From Chelydra serpentina (taxonomy: Eukaryota > Chordata > Testudines > Chelydridae), in assembly GCA_037349315.1 (NCBI GenBank), contig JBAIAC010000154.1:310001-374000 (forward strand): 64,000 nt of DNA, given 5' to 3'. Within the stretch, counting starts at the first letter, position 1, and each line of letters begins with the position of its first letter. The notes beneath the pieces are model-generated. The model saw nothing but the letters and a program-made list of their open reading frames with translations, searched no databases and was not told the DNA's origin. The position numbers and the translations under genes are program-made. Shown here one piece after another: positions 8,582-18,732 of the stretch.

Positions 8582-9480
8582 TGTCTGGCCAGCGGCAGGA
8601 CATTAGCACGGCAGGGGAGGGGTGGGTGTGGCAGTGACATCACAAAGGCCTTTTGCAGGACCTCGGCCTATTGGTCAAAGGTGGTGGGGAGGCGGTGACC
8701 TCACAGAGAGATGCTGACATCAGCCAGGCCAGGGGCGAGGGGCCAGGGAAACCTCGGAGAGCCCCGTGGCTTTGCTTCAGCAAGTCTCCTTGTCGAGGTC
8801 TCTCTCGGAGGACTGAGAGAGTATTAGGGGTCACGTACGTGAGCGCCAGGAGGAACCTCTTTGGAGTTTTCTCCTTTCCTTTTTGGACTTTCCTAGAAAA
8901 CAGACGTCCCTGGTTAGACGGTAAGAGCCTCTGAGAGGTTTGGAACCTGTTCAGTCTGATCCATCTGGTGCCAGCTGAATTCTAGGCATGGAAAACAGTA
9001 GCTTCAGGTGGCAGAATTTTATTCCCCACTTGGGATTTTGTCCCTCAGAATCACTGGGGACATTAGGGTTTGTCCTTTTTGTTTGACCTTTTCCTCCATC
9101 CCTCCCTCCTTTCTCTTCACCTCTTACTTCTTTTGTCCTTTCCCCTGTTCCCCTCCCAGCACCAGGAGAGGTGTAGGGGTGTGTGTGTGTGTCTGGTGGG
9201 GGGTGCTCTGCAGATACCATTCTGTGTGGTCTACCCAAAAATGTGGGGCTGAAATAGTGCTCGGACAGTGATCCCCACCAGTGACCTGGGCCATCCTTTG
9301 GGCTCTCTGGTGAGAGACCTGTGCCACCCCTCGGTCTCTACTCTGATTGGCTGAGTAGGGAGTTATTGACAGGGAGGGGACTCAGGTCCTTGTTCTCTTT
9401 TAAGACCAAGTAAATAAGTCATAACCAGTCATATGTGTGATGAATTTTGCTGTTTCTCTGAATTAATTGTAGAGATTGAG
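8582..9480 (+). repeat. Unclassified repeat 'R1', copy 2
   Basis: Same element as 2013-2905, beginning at TGTCTGGCCAGCGG immediately after a MITE fragment. It keeps both CCAAT-type boxes and the pyrimidine tract and lacks a coding frame. Confidence 0.65.
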
Positions 9481-9514
9481 GGATGTTAAGGTAAGAAAGG
9501 ACCATTATGTGCAT

Positions 9515-9955
9515 CTTTAGGACTTTAGGGGACTGGAGCACATGACTTATGAGGAGAGGCTGAGGGAACTGGGATTGTTTAACCTGCAGAAGAGAAGAGT
9601 GAGGGGGGATTTGATAGCTGCTTTTTACTACCTAAAAGGGGGTTCCAAAGAGGCTGGATCTAGACTGTTCTCAGTGGTAGAAGATGACAGAACAAGGAGT
9701 AATGGTCTCAAGTTGCAGAGGGGGAGGTTTAGGTTGGATATTAGGAAAAACTTTTTCAGTAGTAGGGTGGTGAAGCACTGGAATGGGTTACCTAGGGAGG
9801 TGGTGGAATCTCCTTCCTTAGAGGTTTTTAAGGTCAGGCTTAACAAAGCCCTGGCTGGGATGATTTAGTTGGGTTTGGTCCTGCTTTGAGCAGGGGGTTG
9901 GACTAGATGACCCCCTGAGGTCCCTTCCAACCCTGAGATTCTATGATTCTATGAT
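9515..9955 (+). mobile_element. 5'-truncated CR1 LINE with ORF2 C-terminus
   Basis: An open frame at 9542-9868 encodes about 108 residues of the CR1 ORF2 C-terminal region, with motifs [45 protein letters not shown] and [13 protein letters not shown]. The 3' end has the CR1 tail and two ATTCTATGA-type repeats. It sits inside an older CR1 tail, splitting GTGCAT from CCAGTCG; the unsplit site is at 2950-2965. The frame is intact but lacks the endonuclease and reverse transcriptase. Confidence 0.92.
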
Positions 9956-10234
9956 CCAGTCGCACCTCCTGTATAACCCGGGCCCTAGCATGTCACCAAG
10001 TGGTTCCTGTAACCAACCATAGCATGGGACTGAGCCAGAGCACGTCTTTTGGAACGACATCCACATGCATTAGAGCCAGCTGGCTAACAGAAAATCTTTC
10101 TTCTGCAGGGACATGGGGTTAAGGGACAGGGAGGAAAAGACATGGAGGCTGTGTCTAAAGTTAGAGCAGCGAGGCCAGGATAACCGGGGCTAGGTGCCAG
10201 GATTGGCTATCAGAAGACCTGCCGTTTTCTATTC

Positions 10235-10345
10235 CTGGCTTTGGGACCATGAGCGAGTCTCTTCACCCCTGGGTGCCTCAGTTTCCCCAACTATCAAATA
10301 GAGCTAATCAAGGTTTTGTTTGATCTCCCCATTTTACAGGGTGGG
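10235..10345 (+). mobile_element. MIR/CORE-SINE-like fragment
   Basis: GGGTGCCTCAGTTTCCCC, a short AT-rich gap, then CCCCATTTTACAGGG and GGGAAACTGAG follow the 3' half of MIR-type SINEs. Copies are at about 56832-56950 and 60885-60995. Confidence 0.55.
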
Positions 10346-10544
10346 AAACTGAGACACTGTTGGGACCTGTCCACGCTACAGGTCTGTCGTGCATTTGTAA
10401 GCTGCTGACCCCCACATGTTGTTCAGAGCCTGTGGACAACACAGCTCCCAAAGGTGTGTTTGTTCTGTGATTATCCCCTATGGACCAGCAGGGCTGGACG
10501 GCCTTTTCTCATGGTGCTGTGGGAGCAGGTCCTGCGGACTAAGG

Positions 10545-10885
10545 GTCTGAAGAAGCTCTCAAGGACTAATTTTTGTAACTAATTTTTATCAATGAATGGG
10601 GAGAAAACATCCAATCACTGCTGATAAGATTGGTGGGTGACAAAATACTGGCAGAGTGGTAATTACTGATGAGGAGAGGGCAGTGATACAGAGCGATCTG
10701 GCTCATTCGGCAAGCTGGGCCCATTCAAAGGAAACAAGTTTGACCAGAGCCAAATGCAAAGTCCGATACCTAGCAAGGCCTTTCTGGAATGTGTTTACCT
10801 ATTATGGTTCACGGGAGGCCTGTGAGATGCAGGGGGTCAGATTAGATGATCTAATGGTCTCTTCTGACCATAAAGTCTAAAGCAG
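10545..10885 (+). mobile_element. CR1-type LINE 3' fragment, internally deleted
   Basis: ORF2-like sequence GATGAGGAGAGGGCAGTGAT followed by the tail GGGTCAGATTAGATGATC and TCTTCTGACCATAAAGTC. Compared with 27085-28020 it lacks several hundred bases in the middle. Confidence 0.75.
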
Positions 10886-11068
10886 GCCTGCACAACTCGT
10901 AAAGCGGCGAGGGCCGTATTACTCCAAAGAAAACAGCTGAGGGCCGAAACCCCCTGGCCTCGTGGAAACACCCCCCCACCCCTGTGCCGCCTGCTCCGCG
11001 GAAACAACCCCTCCTTCCCCACCGCTGGGGTCTGGAAGCCTGTCGAGGGGGAAAGAACCAGCGCGCAT

Positions 11069-11416
11069 AGGGTGACCAGATCACAGCAGTAAAATAGGAC
11101 CTGCCCCCTCCCCGCTCGGCCCCACCATCACACCCCTCTTCACCCATCCCCCAGGGGTCACTATATTACTGCACACAACAGTCAATCAATGCAGTTGTAG
11201 ATAAATCTCTGCATTATGCATTTTTGTATAACTTTTATATGACTTTGTATTGAACCTTGGTAATATGTTACAGCTGGCCCCTAAGGTAGTATAATTAAGG
11301 TTAAAGAAAAATGTCTTTTTGCTAGAAATAGAATAAGATCTTCCCTCCAAAATCGGGACAGGGGGTGGGCGGTAATAGGAACCTATATAAGAAAAATAGG
11401 GACATCTGGTCACCCT
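11069..11416. mobile_element. MITE with AGGGTGACCAGA termini
   Basis: The left end is AGGGTGACCAGA and the right end TCTGGTCACCCT, a perfect 12-bp inverted repeat. The interior has TATATAAGAAAAATAGGG and ATCGGGACAGGGGG. Relatives are at 25484-25923, 28976-29230 and 61719-62096. No transposase is present. Confidence 0.8.
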
Positions 11417-11812
11417 ACCCCCAGCCCAGAGACAAGCAGCAAAAAGGACCAATGGACACTGTCACAGATTTTGGGCCGCACAGTGAGCCCTCCTACTCAC
11501 ACCCCCCGCGGGCCGCACAGTGAGCCCATCCAGGCCGCATGTTGTGCCGGCCTGCTGTAGACAAAGAGCCAGTAGAGAGGAGTTTTGTTCATTGACTTGT
11601 CGGCTTAAACACTCCCCTTCACTCTATTCTCAGACACACACTAGTATTAACTGTTTGCTACTGATGGGTTTAGAAAGCATTTATCGAGTGGAAGATGACA
11701 TTTCTGGGGGATTGTTCCCAAGACCCAGAACTTTGTGTTCAACCATCTCCCAGCTTCCTTGGTGAAGATAAAACTGAGGTTTCTTTGCAGTGTACAGAAT
11801 AAAGTAGCTTTT

Positions 11813-11885
11813 CACCCCAGACGGGACTTGAACCCACAATCTCTGGCTTCGGAAGCCAATGCCTTATCCATTAGGCCACTGGGGC
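11813..11885 (-). tRNA. tRNA-Arg-CCG: tRNA-Arg (CCG)
   Basis: The 73-nt body is of the Arg-CCT type: GCCCCAGTGGCCTAATGG, TTGGC/GCCAG anticodon stem, loop TT-CCG-AA, T arm GTGGGTTCAAGTCCCGT. Acceptor pairs are complete, counting one G-T. The anticodon is CCG, whereas the paralogous copy at 62493-62565 reads CCT, so one base separates two arginine isoacceptors. No T4 run is close downstream; the nearest is about 60 bases away. Confidence 0.85.
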
Positions 11886-12318
11886 CCTGAAGTACAACTG
11901 ATGGAGGGATGGAAATTCCCTCTCATAATTGCACATTCCTCACATTCGCTAGGAAGCCAAATGCCCCCTTTATGCGCCTTACAGAAATGTCGGCATCCTC
12001 TGTCAGCGAGGCAACTGGGCAGGTCCCTGACAGAGCTGAGCCCCACCTTTCTGCAGCCATCTTTAGAGAAGAACCCCATCCCAGAGTCACCCCTCCCTCC
12101 GTCAGCACCTCCACGGCTGTGGCTCTGAGTGGCTGTAGGATGATTAGGGGGCGAATCCAGGGCTGGAAGCGGGGTCAGGTCAGCCTGTGAGGAGTAACCA
12201 GGTGGGGCAGACCCAGGGTGAGGCTGTGGGCTGCTGGTCGGTTGTTGGGATCAGAGCTCTAGATCAAAGCTGCACAGCGACCTGACCCCCAGTGTTACAA
12301 GGCCGACATAGTGACCCC

Positions 12319-13421
12319 TGTGACAGCATGGGGTTTTCCTTGTTGCCTATGGGGGTTTTCTTGGTTCCCTAGGGGTTGCATGCAGAAGGGGTGGGACTCA
12401 GTTTCCCTGGGTGTTACGGGTGTAACGAGGTGATGGGAGAGGGAGTTTGTTGTTACAGGGGACTGGCGAGGGGACTGGGGACCCCAGCCACGGACGTGGT
12501 GACAGGTGACCCGGAAGCCAGCTCAGGAGTCCGCAGCCGGTCCTGGCCAGTGGGAGAACAATAGGCTGTGAAGAGAGGAGCCCCGGGGGCCTAACCAGCC
12601 GGTTCCAGCCAGAGGGGGCAGAGACGAGAAGAGGCCCAGACGACCCTGTTTGCAGGGCTGTTTACCTGGAGAGAAGAGAATGGACAGAGGCGGGGCTTGG
12701 GGCCAGTGATATCCCCTGCCCAGTGGGGAGCAGGGTGGGGGGGGGCTCCAGTGGCGTAGCCAGGGGGGGATTAGGGGAGTGGCTGCTCCCCCTGTGAGCA
12801 CAAGCTGTGGCACCCACGCCCCGCTGCCGGAGCTGGGCTCGGGCGGGGATTTAAAAGGCCCGCTGCTCCCCGCGGCTGCAGGAGCCGTGGGCCTTTGAAA
12901 TCCCCGCCCGAGCCCCGCTGCCGGAGCTCCGGCGGCACTTTAAAGGGCCCGGGGCTCCCCACAGCGGCTGGAGCTGTGGGCCCTTTAAATCACTGCCGGG
13001 GAAGCCGGTCCGGTCCGGCACGGCGTAATGACTCTTGCCGGTACCGGACCGGACCGGCTTACTTTCACCTCTGGGAGGACCCGGAGAGCCTCCCGGAGGC
13101 GCCGCCGGGTGAGTACAGGGGGAGCCTGGGGAGGTGCCTTTTTATAACGCCGCTCCCCCTGTGCTCCGGACCTGCCTACGGTACTGGGGGGCTCTGGGCT
13201 GGGGAGAGGGAGCAGGGAGAGCCCACCGGGATACAGGAGAGAGCTGGATGTGCTGGGCTGGGGGGAGGCCAGGCCTGAGGCCCTGAGAGTTCCTGTGCTG
13301 TGTTCAACGCTCAATAAACCCTCCTGTGTTACGCTGGCTGAGAGTCACTCTGGTCTAGAGAACAGGGGGGCAGAGATTGTCTGTCAGGGTCTCTGTGCGC
13401 AGACAAACCCAGCGCATCACA
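12319..13421 (+). mobile_element. Solo LTR-like element interrupted by a hAT insertion
   Basis: TGTGACAGCATGG at the start and GCGCATCACA at the end give short TGTGA/TCACA inverted termini. Near the 3' part lie a polyadenylation signal (CAATAAACCCTCC, about 13312) and GCTGGCTGAGAGTCAC, motifs shared with the LTRs at 3878 and 49706. A 438-base hAT element and its target duplication interrupt it. I found no clear LTR target duplication, so the outer boundaries are tentative. Confidence 0.55.
12749..13186. mobile_element. Non-autonomous hAT-type element with perfect 8-bp TSD
   Basis: The left end is CAGTGGCGTAGCCAGG. The right end, read on the minus strand, is CAGTACCGTAGGCAGG, so 12 of 16 terminal bases match. 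GGGGGCTC flanks both sides (12741-12748 and 13187-13194), the 8-bp duplication expected of hAT. The interior is GC-rich with a long hairpin around 13009-13062. The copy at 63431-63873 is its duplicate. Confidence 0.85.
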
Positions 13422-13657
13422 AGGACGTGTGGCACAGGCTCTCGTGTTGCACAAATTGCAGTCGAAGCCACCGCCTTGCCAATGCCGGTCACAGCAGCCT
13501 CTTCATCAGCTCCAGGCTCGTGATTTGATTCTTTCTAATGCTCCTCTTCAAAGAAGCCTTTTCCTTAGCAAGCAGTTACTTGGATTGCCAAGAGAGGCCT
13601 CTTCTGTTTCCTTGAAAGACACAGGAAAACGTGATGAGAGGAGACGAAAGTTCTACA

Positions 13658-13731
13658 AGGTACCACTGGGAGTTGAACTCAGGATCTCCTGTTTACTAGA
13701 CAAGTGCTTTAGCCAGCTAAGCCATGGCACC
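13658..13731 (-). tRNA. tRNA-Thr-AGT: tRNA-Thr (AGT)
   Basis: A 74-nt Thr body: GGTGCCATGGCTTAGC, anticodon loop CT-AGT-AA, AGGAGATCCTGAG before the T loop. The acceptor GGTGCCA pairs with TGGTACC, with one G-T. The T stem has one A-C mismatch and the T loop is TTCAACT instead of TTCGAAT. A TTTT run lies about 30 bases downstream. It is probably functional or recently weakened. Confidence 0.82.
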
Positions 13732-13915
13732 TGCCTCATACAAGCCCTTCCAACTGCTCCATTTGATGGTCCGAGACAAGACCTGCATATTCCAAAGTAC
13801 AGACGTTCCCCATTTCCTGCAAGACTTGCAGACCTTGAGGTGTCTGGCTCTCCGTGCACAGAAAGCCACAGCTCAGATGACAGGGGGCTTCTCACACGTG
13901 CTTCTCCCACCAGCC

Positions 13916-13987
13916 ACTGTGATCATACAGTGGTTAGTGCTCTGCATTTCAGTCGCAGCAACCTCGGCTCAGTGCTGAGTCACGGTC
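13916..13987 (+). pseudogene. tRNA-His-derived sequence with anticodon TCA
   Basis: The body aligns with tRNA-His: TGATCATACAGTGGTTAGTGC, then CTGCATT-TCA-GTCGCAG and CAACCTCGG. The acceptor ACTGTGA/TCACGGT still pairs at all seven positions with wobble. The GTG anticodon is replaced by TCA. The B box is lost (GGCTCAGTGCT), which argues against transcription. The histidine-specific G-1 feature cannot be judged from DNA. Confidence 0.7.
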
Positions 13988-14929
13988 ACCTTTCCACCAG
14001 CTCCAGACTTCTCATTTGCCACTTTCCAAGTGCCGTGGGGCAGCTGCTCCTCCCAGGCAGGAGAAAGGTTAAGGCAGCCTTGGAGAGGCTGTGCAGAACC
14101 CAGCCAATCAGGAAAGCGTATTGGGCGAGCCAATCAGGAGAAGACCTATAAGTCCCCTGCCCGAGTGGAAGCCAATGCATGTGGTGGGCCGTAAGCACCA
14201 CAAGTTTTAACCCTGTTTGCCTCCTTCCCCACGTCTCTTGCTTAGATGATATGGCAGTGCCCCTATGGCCGGGGATGTGAGTTTGTGGGCACAGCATTGT
14301 GCAGTGGGCTTCCAAGACAGCCTGTAATTCAGCAAGGGGTTTGCAGCTGGGCCTTGGCCTCGAGGCAATTTTCTCTCCGCACAGCAGATGGGGGATACAC
14401 TGGGACCAGCTTCTGGCTCTTTTTTGTGAGCTGGTTCCCCGTGAGGACACACCAGAGATCACTGCAATCTACGTAGGGGGCAACCACCTGGAAATAGTCT
14501 CCAGCCACCAGGTAATTTGGAAAGTTAAACACGATATTGCACAACATAGAACTATGGGGCCAGATCCAATAGAAAACAAAGGGGAGCAGGGAAAGAGAGA
14601 GCACAGAAGAGAAGAGAAGGAGAGATGGGATAGATAAAAGTCTCTAGAGCGGGAGCAGATGGAGAGAACCAGGGAGTGCAGGGGACATGATCAACCAATT
14701 GGGCTGCCTCCTAGGCCAGGCTGCAGCCCATCTTCACGACTCAGAGGAAATGGAGCTCGCACCCCTACCTACAGGACTCCAGGCACGACCAGCCTTCTGG
14801 ATCAAACGTCCCCTCTGGCGCTCAAGTCACAACAGCGAGCAGGCAAAAGACAGGCTCCCACGTCATCGAAGAGAGCAAGACGAAGCCTTGGGACACCCAG
14901 TAGTGTTAGGTGGCAAAAGAGCTGCCCCA
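13988..14929. other. Spacer with one dispersed duplicated segment
   Basis: The part at 14120-14235 (GCCAATGCATGTGGTGGGC and neighbours) recurs at about 24745-24840 beside the Phe-like tRNA. The rest shows no gene. The last 60 bases before the Gln gene recur beside the Gln copy at 57764. Confidence 0.55.
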
Positions 14930-15000
14930 AGGTCCCACCGAGACTTGAACTAGGATTGGAGGATTCAAAGCCCTGAGTGCTGCCCTTACACCATGGGACC
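14930..15000 (-). tRNA. tRNA-Gln-TTG: tRNA-Gln (TTG)
   Basis: GGTCCCATGGTGTAAGGG at the 5' end, anticodon loop CT-TTG-AA and TTCAAGTCTCGG identify Gln. The acceptor GGTCCCA/TGGGACC pairs perfectly. The D loop is short, giving 71 nt, and the anticodon and T stems each carry a mismatch. TTTT lies about 12 bases downstream on the minus strand. A paralogue is at 57764-57835, inverted. Confidence 0.78.
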
Positions 15001-15300
15001 CAGAGGAGAGCACCTTGCGTTAGTCTGACTTCCAGTGTAGAAGAGCCTGGGCGGACAATTTTTTGCCTCCCTTGCTCAAGATCTCTCTGGCCAGCCCTGC
15101 ATTTTCTCAACAAGTCGGCACACAGCGGTTTGCTGTAGACCCAGGAGCCTTTCTTCCTCCAGACTGTGAGGCCAGTGGGTGTGTGAGGAAGTTGCTCCAT
15201 CAGTCAGAGGCAGAAAATGGCCCTTCCTAGGAAAGCCCAAGTCCTGAAAAGAAAATACTGGTGTCAAGGAGAGAACTGAAGAACTGCCTTTTGGAAGATA
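15001..15300 (-). repeat. Conserved Lys-Gln inter-tRNA segment
   Basis: About 250 bases between the Lys and Gln genes, including GACTTGGGCTTTCCTAGGAA and ACCGCTGTGTGCCGACTTG on the minus strand, recur at 57355-57760 (plus strand, partly tandem), 32866-32985 (this orientation) and 17840-17990 (more diverged). There is no conserved reading frame. Confidence 0.75.
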
Positions 15301-15312
15301 GAATGCCTTTCA

Positions 15313-15385
15313 TATCTGGCCAGGGACTTGAATCCTGGACCCTCAGATTAAAAGTCTGATGCTCTAACCACTGAGCTAGCCAGGC
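15313..15385 (-). tRNA. tRNA-Lys-TTT: tRNA-Lys (TTT)
   Basis: GCCTGGCTAGCTCAGTGG, anticodon arm CAGACTTTTAATCTG (loop CT-TTT-AA) and T loop TTCAAGT are canonical. The acceptor pairs at six of seven positions with one wobble (C2-A71 mismatch). The T stem has one A-C mismatch (CAGGA/CCCTG). No T4 terminator is close. Relatives are at 56670-56742 and 33063-33135, with a 3' fragment near 17750. Confidence 0.82.
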
Positions 15386-16668
15386 TCACATGTGACAAGG
15401 GCAAGTTTGGTGCAGAAGAGAAACTAGTCAAGAAAAAGAGGGCAGGAAACAATACAGAAAACCTCCTACTCTGGCTCCCTTAGCAGCCCTAGCCCCAGCC
15501 TGTTCCTCCATCTGGCACCCTGAGACCTTCTTCTTTTTCTAGTTAAATCTCAGACCCAGGAGAAAACACCGTTCGACAAAGAAAAACGAAACCACAGACA
15601 GAAATGCCATTGGAAATACAAATAAAGGACAATGCAATCCCCATCACAGTCTGGTATCCAGAGCTGGATTAGTTTTTGTGGGCCCGGCTCCAAACATATT
15701 TCTGGGGCCCCTGTGGAATGAAGGGGCCAGGGCACTGTGGGGCATGCGGGGGGAAGGATTGGTCCCCAGCTGGAGCGAGGCAGGGGCCAGATGAGCACAG
15801 TGGGACATGGGGGGAGGATTAGTCCCTGCTGACTGGAGCAAGGCAGGGGCCGGGTCAATAGCACAGCGGGGCGGGAGCTAGGGTTGGTCCCTGGAGCAAG
15901 GGAGGGGCCGGGGGTAAACTGCACCTTGTCTGAGACTGAAAATCCTAAACCACCCTTTGAAATAACGAATGCAGCAGGACGTGTTATGGTCCCTGCCCCA
16001 AAGCGGACAGACCAATGGGGAACTGCCAGTGAGTCCAGGGTAATACTCCACGGCCGATTTCCCTTTGTCGCTTGCTAAACTCCCTCCCAACCTCGTGGGG
16101 TCCCAGCGCCCGGCACTGAGCCTGAGCCGAGATGTCTACACTGCAAATTTACCACCCCAGAGCCCAGCCCTGGGAGCCTGAGCTGGCACGGGGCAGCCCT
16201 GGGTGTTCATTGCAGTGTGGACATAGCCTAGCGTTACGTCTACACTGCCACTAACACACCCAAGTCACTGTTCTCAAACCCTGGGTCAGCTGATCCAGGC
16301 TTGTGGGGCTTGTGCTGCAGGGCTATAAAATTACAGTGTAGACGCTTGGGCTTGTGCCCAGCCTCTGAGATCCCACGAGGGGTGAGGGTCTCCAAGGCCG
16401 GGCTCCAGCCTGAGCCAAATGTCCCCACTGCAGTTTTTAGCCCCACAACCTGAGACCGAGACGTCCAAGTCAGATGATCCAGGCCAGCCGGGCCGCAGGG
16501 CTTTTATCGCGGTATAGAGGCACCGAGGGACGTGTTTGCTAGGTTCTTATGCATTTGCACAGGAAAACGTTGAGTGTTTCCATCCATTTCAGACATCCCT
16601 ATTCGGTGGAATCCTGAACAGAATGGAAATGGATATGCAAAAATTTTTGTTAAAGAATCAAATATTTA
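15386..16668. other. Spacer with duplicated and MITE-like segments
   Basis: The part at 15600-15730 recurs inverted at 56340-56480 and, more weakly, near 46170-46290. The part at 15930-16000 recurs inverted at 36030-36100. In 16125-16350 the phrases GTCTACACTGC and GCAGTGTGGACATAG form short inverted motifs of a MITE type common in turtle DNA. No gene is seen. Confidence 0.5.
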
Positions 16669-16740
16669 AGGGGGCACTTGGATTTGAACCAAGGATCACT
16701 TGATCTGCAGTCAAACACTCTACCACTGAGCTATACCCCC
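16669..16740 (-). tRNA. tRNA-Cys-GCA: tRNA-Cys (GCA), copy 1
   Basis: GGGGGTATAGCTCAGTGG, anticodon arm TTTGACTGCAGATCAAG and TTGGTTCAAATCCAAG give a complete Cys tRNA. The acceptor GGGGGTA/TGCCCCC pairs well. A T5 run is about 30 bases downstream on the minus strand. It belongs to a three-copy block (23157, 38554) with roughly 800 bases of shared downstream flank. Confidence 0.92.
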
Positions 16741-17450
16741 ATGTCATGTGTAGTTGATTAAACATTATATAGACGTGTAAACAAAACAGCTTGCACACCC
16801 ACCGACAGCTTCTCCCACTGACATAGCTCCCACCTCTCGGGGAGGTGGATTAACTACACCAATGGGACAGCTCTCTCCCATCCGCTTAGAGCAGCTCCAG
16901 TAGTTATGAATAAGTAGAAAATAACCTGCTGAATGGACAGTAACCAATGCATCGAATATGGCTGTGTCTGTATTCAATAGGGGGAACTGGCCAGGGAACA
17001 GACTGTTTAGAATAACATGTACCTCAGTTCGGATGCAGAGTCACTGACCCCGGATTGGGAGTGGTCCTAACAGGGAATTTGTTTGAACAATTGCACACAT
17101 TGCCACTTCACTATTGTTATATTATACTCTGAGGGAAATGCCCATTAGATGTTTATTACTAATAAGTTTAGGCAACTTTCTCTCTCTTGTTTTTTAACGT
17201 TCTCTCGTGAATTGTTATGGCAGTTTCTATGTAACTCTGCTAAGCAGGACAAATAATTTCTTTACGAAATGGTTTTTTCCTTGCCTTCATATCGTCTCCT
17301 GAAATTAGTTTATTCATTTTTACTTGTGTTTGGTTAAAAAGTTTACCAGCGCCTTCACATTGTCACTGCTGTGCTGTTCCTTCAGTAGCCAGGCCCTTAA
17401 TACCAGGACTTAGAGTTTCAGAGACAGTTTCTGCTGCCCAGGGGTCTAAA
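16741..17450 (+). repeat. Cys-block flank, copy 1
   Basis: The AT-rich flank, including CCACCTCTCGGGGAGGTGGA and AACATGTACCTCAGTTCGG, recurs at 23229-24050 and 38814-39620. The perfect hairpin around TCTCGGGGAGG is kept in all three. No coding potential is evident. Confidence 0.85.
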
Positions 17451-17749
17451 TAGTTAATTCCCCAAACCCCAAACAGAGACATCCCAGCAGTCCTCCCGCC
17501 AAGCCGCGCCGCTCCCAGAAGTGGCCGGCATGTCCCTGCATCCCCTGGGGGTGCGTCTCCACGCGCTGCTCCCATCCCTAGCGCCAACTCTGCACCCCAT
17601 GCTGTAGCCAGGATGCTAACCCAGGTGGGGCACATGACCCCACATCCTGCCCTCTGCACTTGTTGTCTCTGAAATGAGAGAAACTCATGAGTTCAGGGCA
17701 CAGCTGCACACCCAGGAGAAAGCCCGGGGAAACCTTTGTTTTTGCAGCT

Positions 17750-17783
17750 CTGAGGATCAAGGGTTCAAGTCCCTGGTCAGGTG
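17750..17783 (+). pseudogene. tRNA-Lys 3' fragment
   Basis: CAAGGGTTCAAGTCCCTGG followed by TCAGGTGA matches the T arm and 3' acceptor of the Lys copies at 15313 and 56670. The 5' half is absent. Confidence 0.65.
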
Positions 17784-18470
17784 ATTAGCTATTCACTAGC
17801 ATCTTAAAAAATGTGTCTCTGGGGAGTCCTCTTTGATGTTACTTTTTCCCTTCAGGATTTTGCCTTTCCTAAGAAGGGCCTTTTTGTGTGGGGGATTGAA
17901 GGGGCAACTTCCTGACATCCCCTCTGTCCCCGCAGGCTGGAGGAATAAAGGCCTCTGGGCATATAGCAGGTTCCTCCCAGATGGCTGCGTTCTCACCTGG
18001 TGGAGGTGGAAGCTCGGTCTCCTTGCCTCTGTTGCTGCCTTCCCGTGAAGGTGCTGATCCGGCTGCCCTGTCTGACGCAGGATGGGAGGGATGTTTGGAG
18101 CTTTGGCTTCTGATTGCGGGCTCCCTCCTACAGCAGCGCGAGGTGGGCTCTGTGGGGAGCCTCTCCCAGGCAGAAGGTATCTGGGTGTTGCCAGTCCCTG
18201 CCAGGCTTGGGTCCAGCCCAGCGCTGAGGCCTGAAGTCTCAGGAGACCAGGGGAGGAGAGAGCAGAACTGGTGGAGCTTGGGAGTGGAGCGCCAGGAGCC
18301 ACTCACCCCGCCTTGAGAGCACTTGTGGGGACTGAGCTGTCCTTGGGTAGGGGAGTGATGGGACCCCAGGGGATGGGGACAACAGTCTGGGGTCTCATTC
18401 ACCCAGGCAAGGAAACACCCCTATGCGGGGGGGGGGATCACTGACCCAGTGACTACGGGACCTGTTGGTG
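17784..18470. other. Spacer with a diverged Lys-Gln segment
   Basis: The part at 17840-17990 is a diverged copy of the conserved inter-tRNA segment (TTCAGGATTTTGCCTTTCCT, AGGCTGGAGGAATAAAGGC). The remainder to 18470 shows nothing I recognise. Confidence 0.5.
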
Positions 18471-18595
18471 AGCCCCAGATCCACATCTAACACGGCAGAT
18501 CCAGAATTAACATGGCTACACAGATCCAGATCCAGACTAACACGGCTGCACAGATCCAGATCCAGACTAACACGGCTCCCCCTCTGATACTTTCA
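18470..18595. repeat. Short tandem repeat CAGATCCAGACTAACACGGC
   Basis: The phrase is repeated about three to four times with a period of roughly 34 bases and ends in GGCTCCCCCTCTGATACT. The motif occurs widely in turtle sequence. Confidence 0.7.
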
Positions 18596-18629
18596 ATAAC
18601 TCCGTTATCAGTGCCTGGGAGTGTAATTT

Positions 18630-18718
18630 AAACCATAGGAACAGCCAGATGGGGCGAGACCGAAGGTCCATCTAGCTCTGATCTTCTCTTCTCACAGTAG
18701 CCAATATCAGGTGCCCCA
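18630..18718 (-). mobile_element. CR1-type 3' end, minus strand
   Basis: AGACCGAAGGTCCATCTAG, then GTAGCCAATATCAGGTGCC on the plus strand is the reverse complement of the tail seen at 19255-19560 and 53030-53174. Confidence 0.7.
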
Positions 18719-18732
18719 AAAGGGACACACCC

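Larger units (their letters stand above)
7266..13421 (+). repeat. Large direct segmental duplication, copy A
   Basis: The whole block recurs from 57909 to the end of the window in the same order and orientation, with an offset of about 50640-50680 bases. It carries a Gly pseudogene, a Ser gene, R1, a CR1, a MIR-like SINE, a MITE, an Arg gene and a solo LTR with a nested hAT element. Similarity is high throughout, with small indels; for example copy B has about 32 extra bases inside the MITE near 62046. The nested elements therefore predate the duplication. Confidence 0.93.

Noticed and set aside
12895..13278. Possible host exon with a GGTGAGTAC donor
   Set aside because: The sequence lies inside a non-autonomous hAT element and is not supported by a conserved frame between the two copies.
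13429..14151. 240-codon plus-strand frame
   Set aside because: It passes through the Thr-AGT gene and the His-type pseudogene; no protein similarity recognised.
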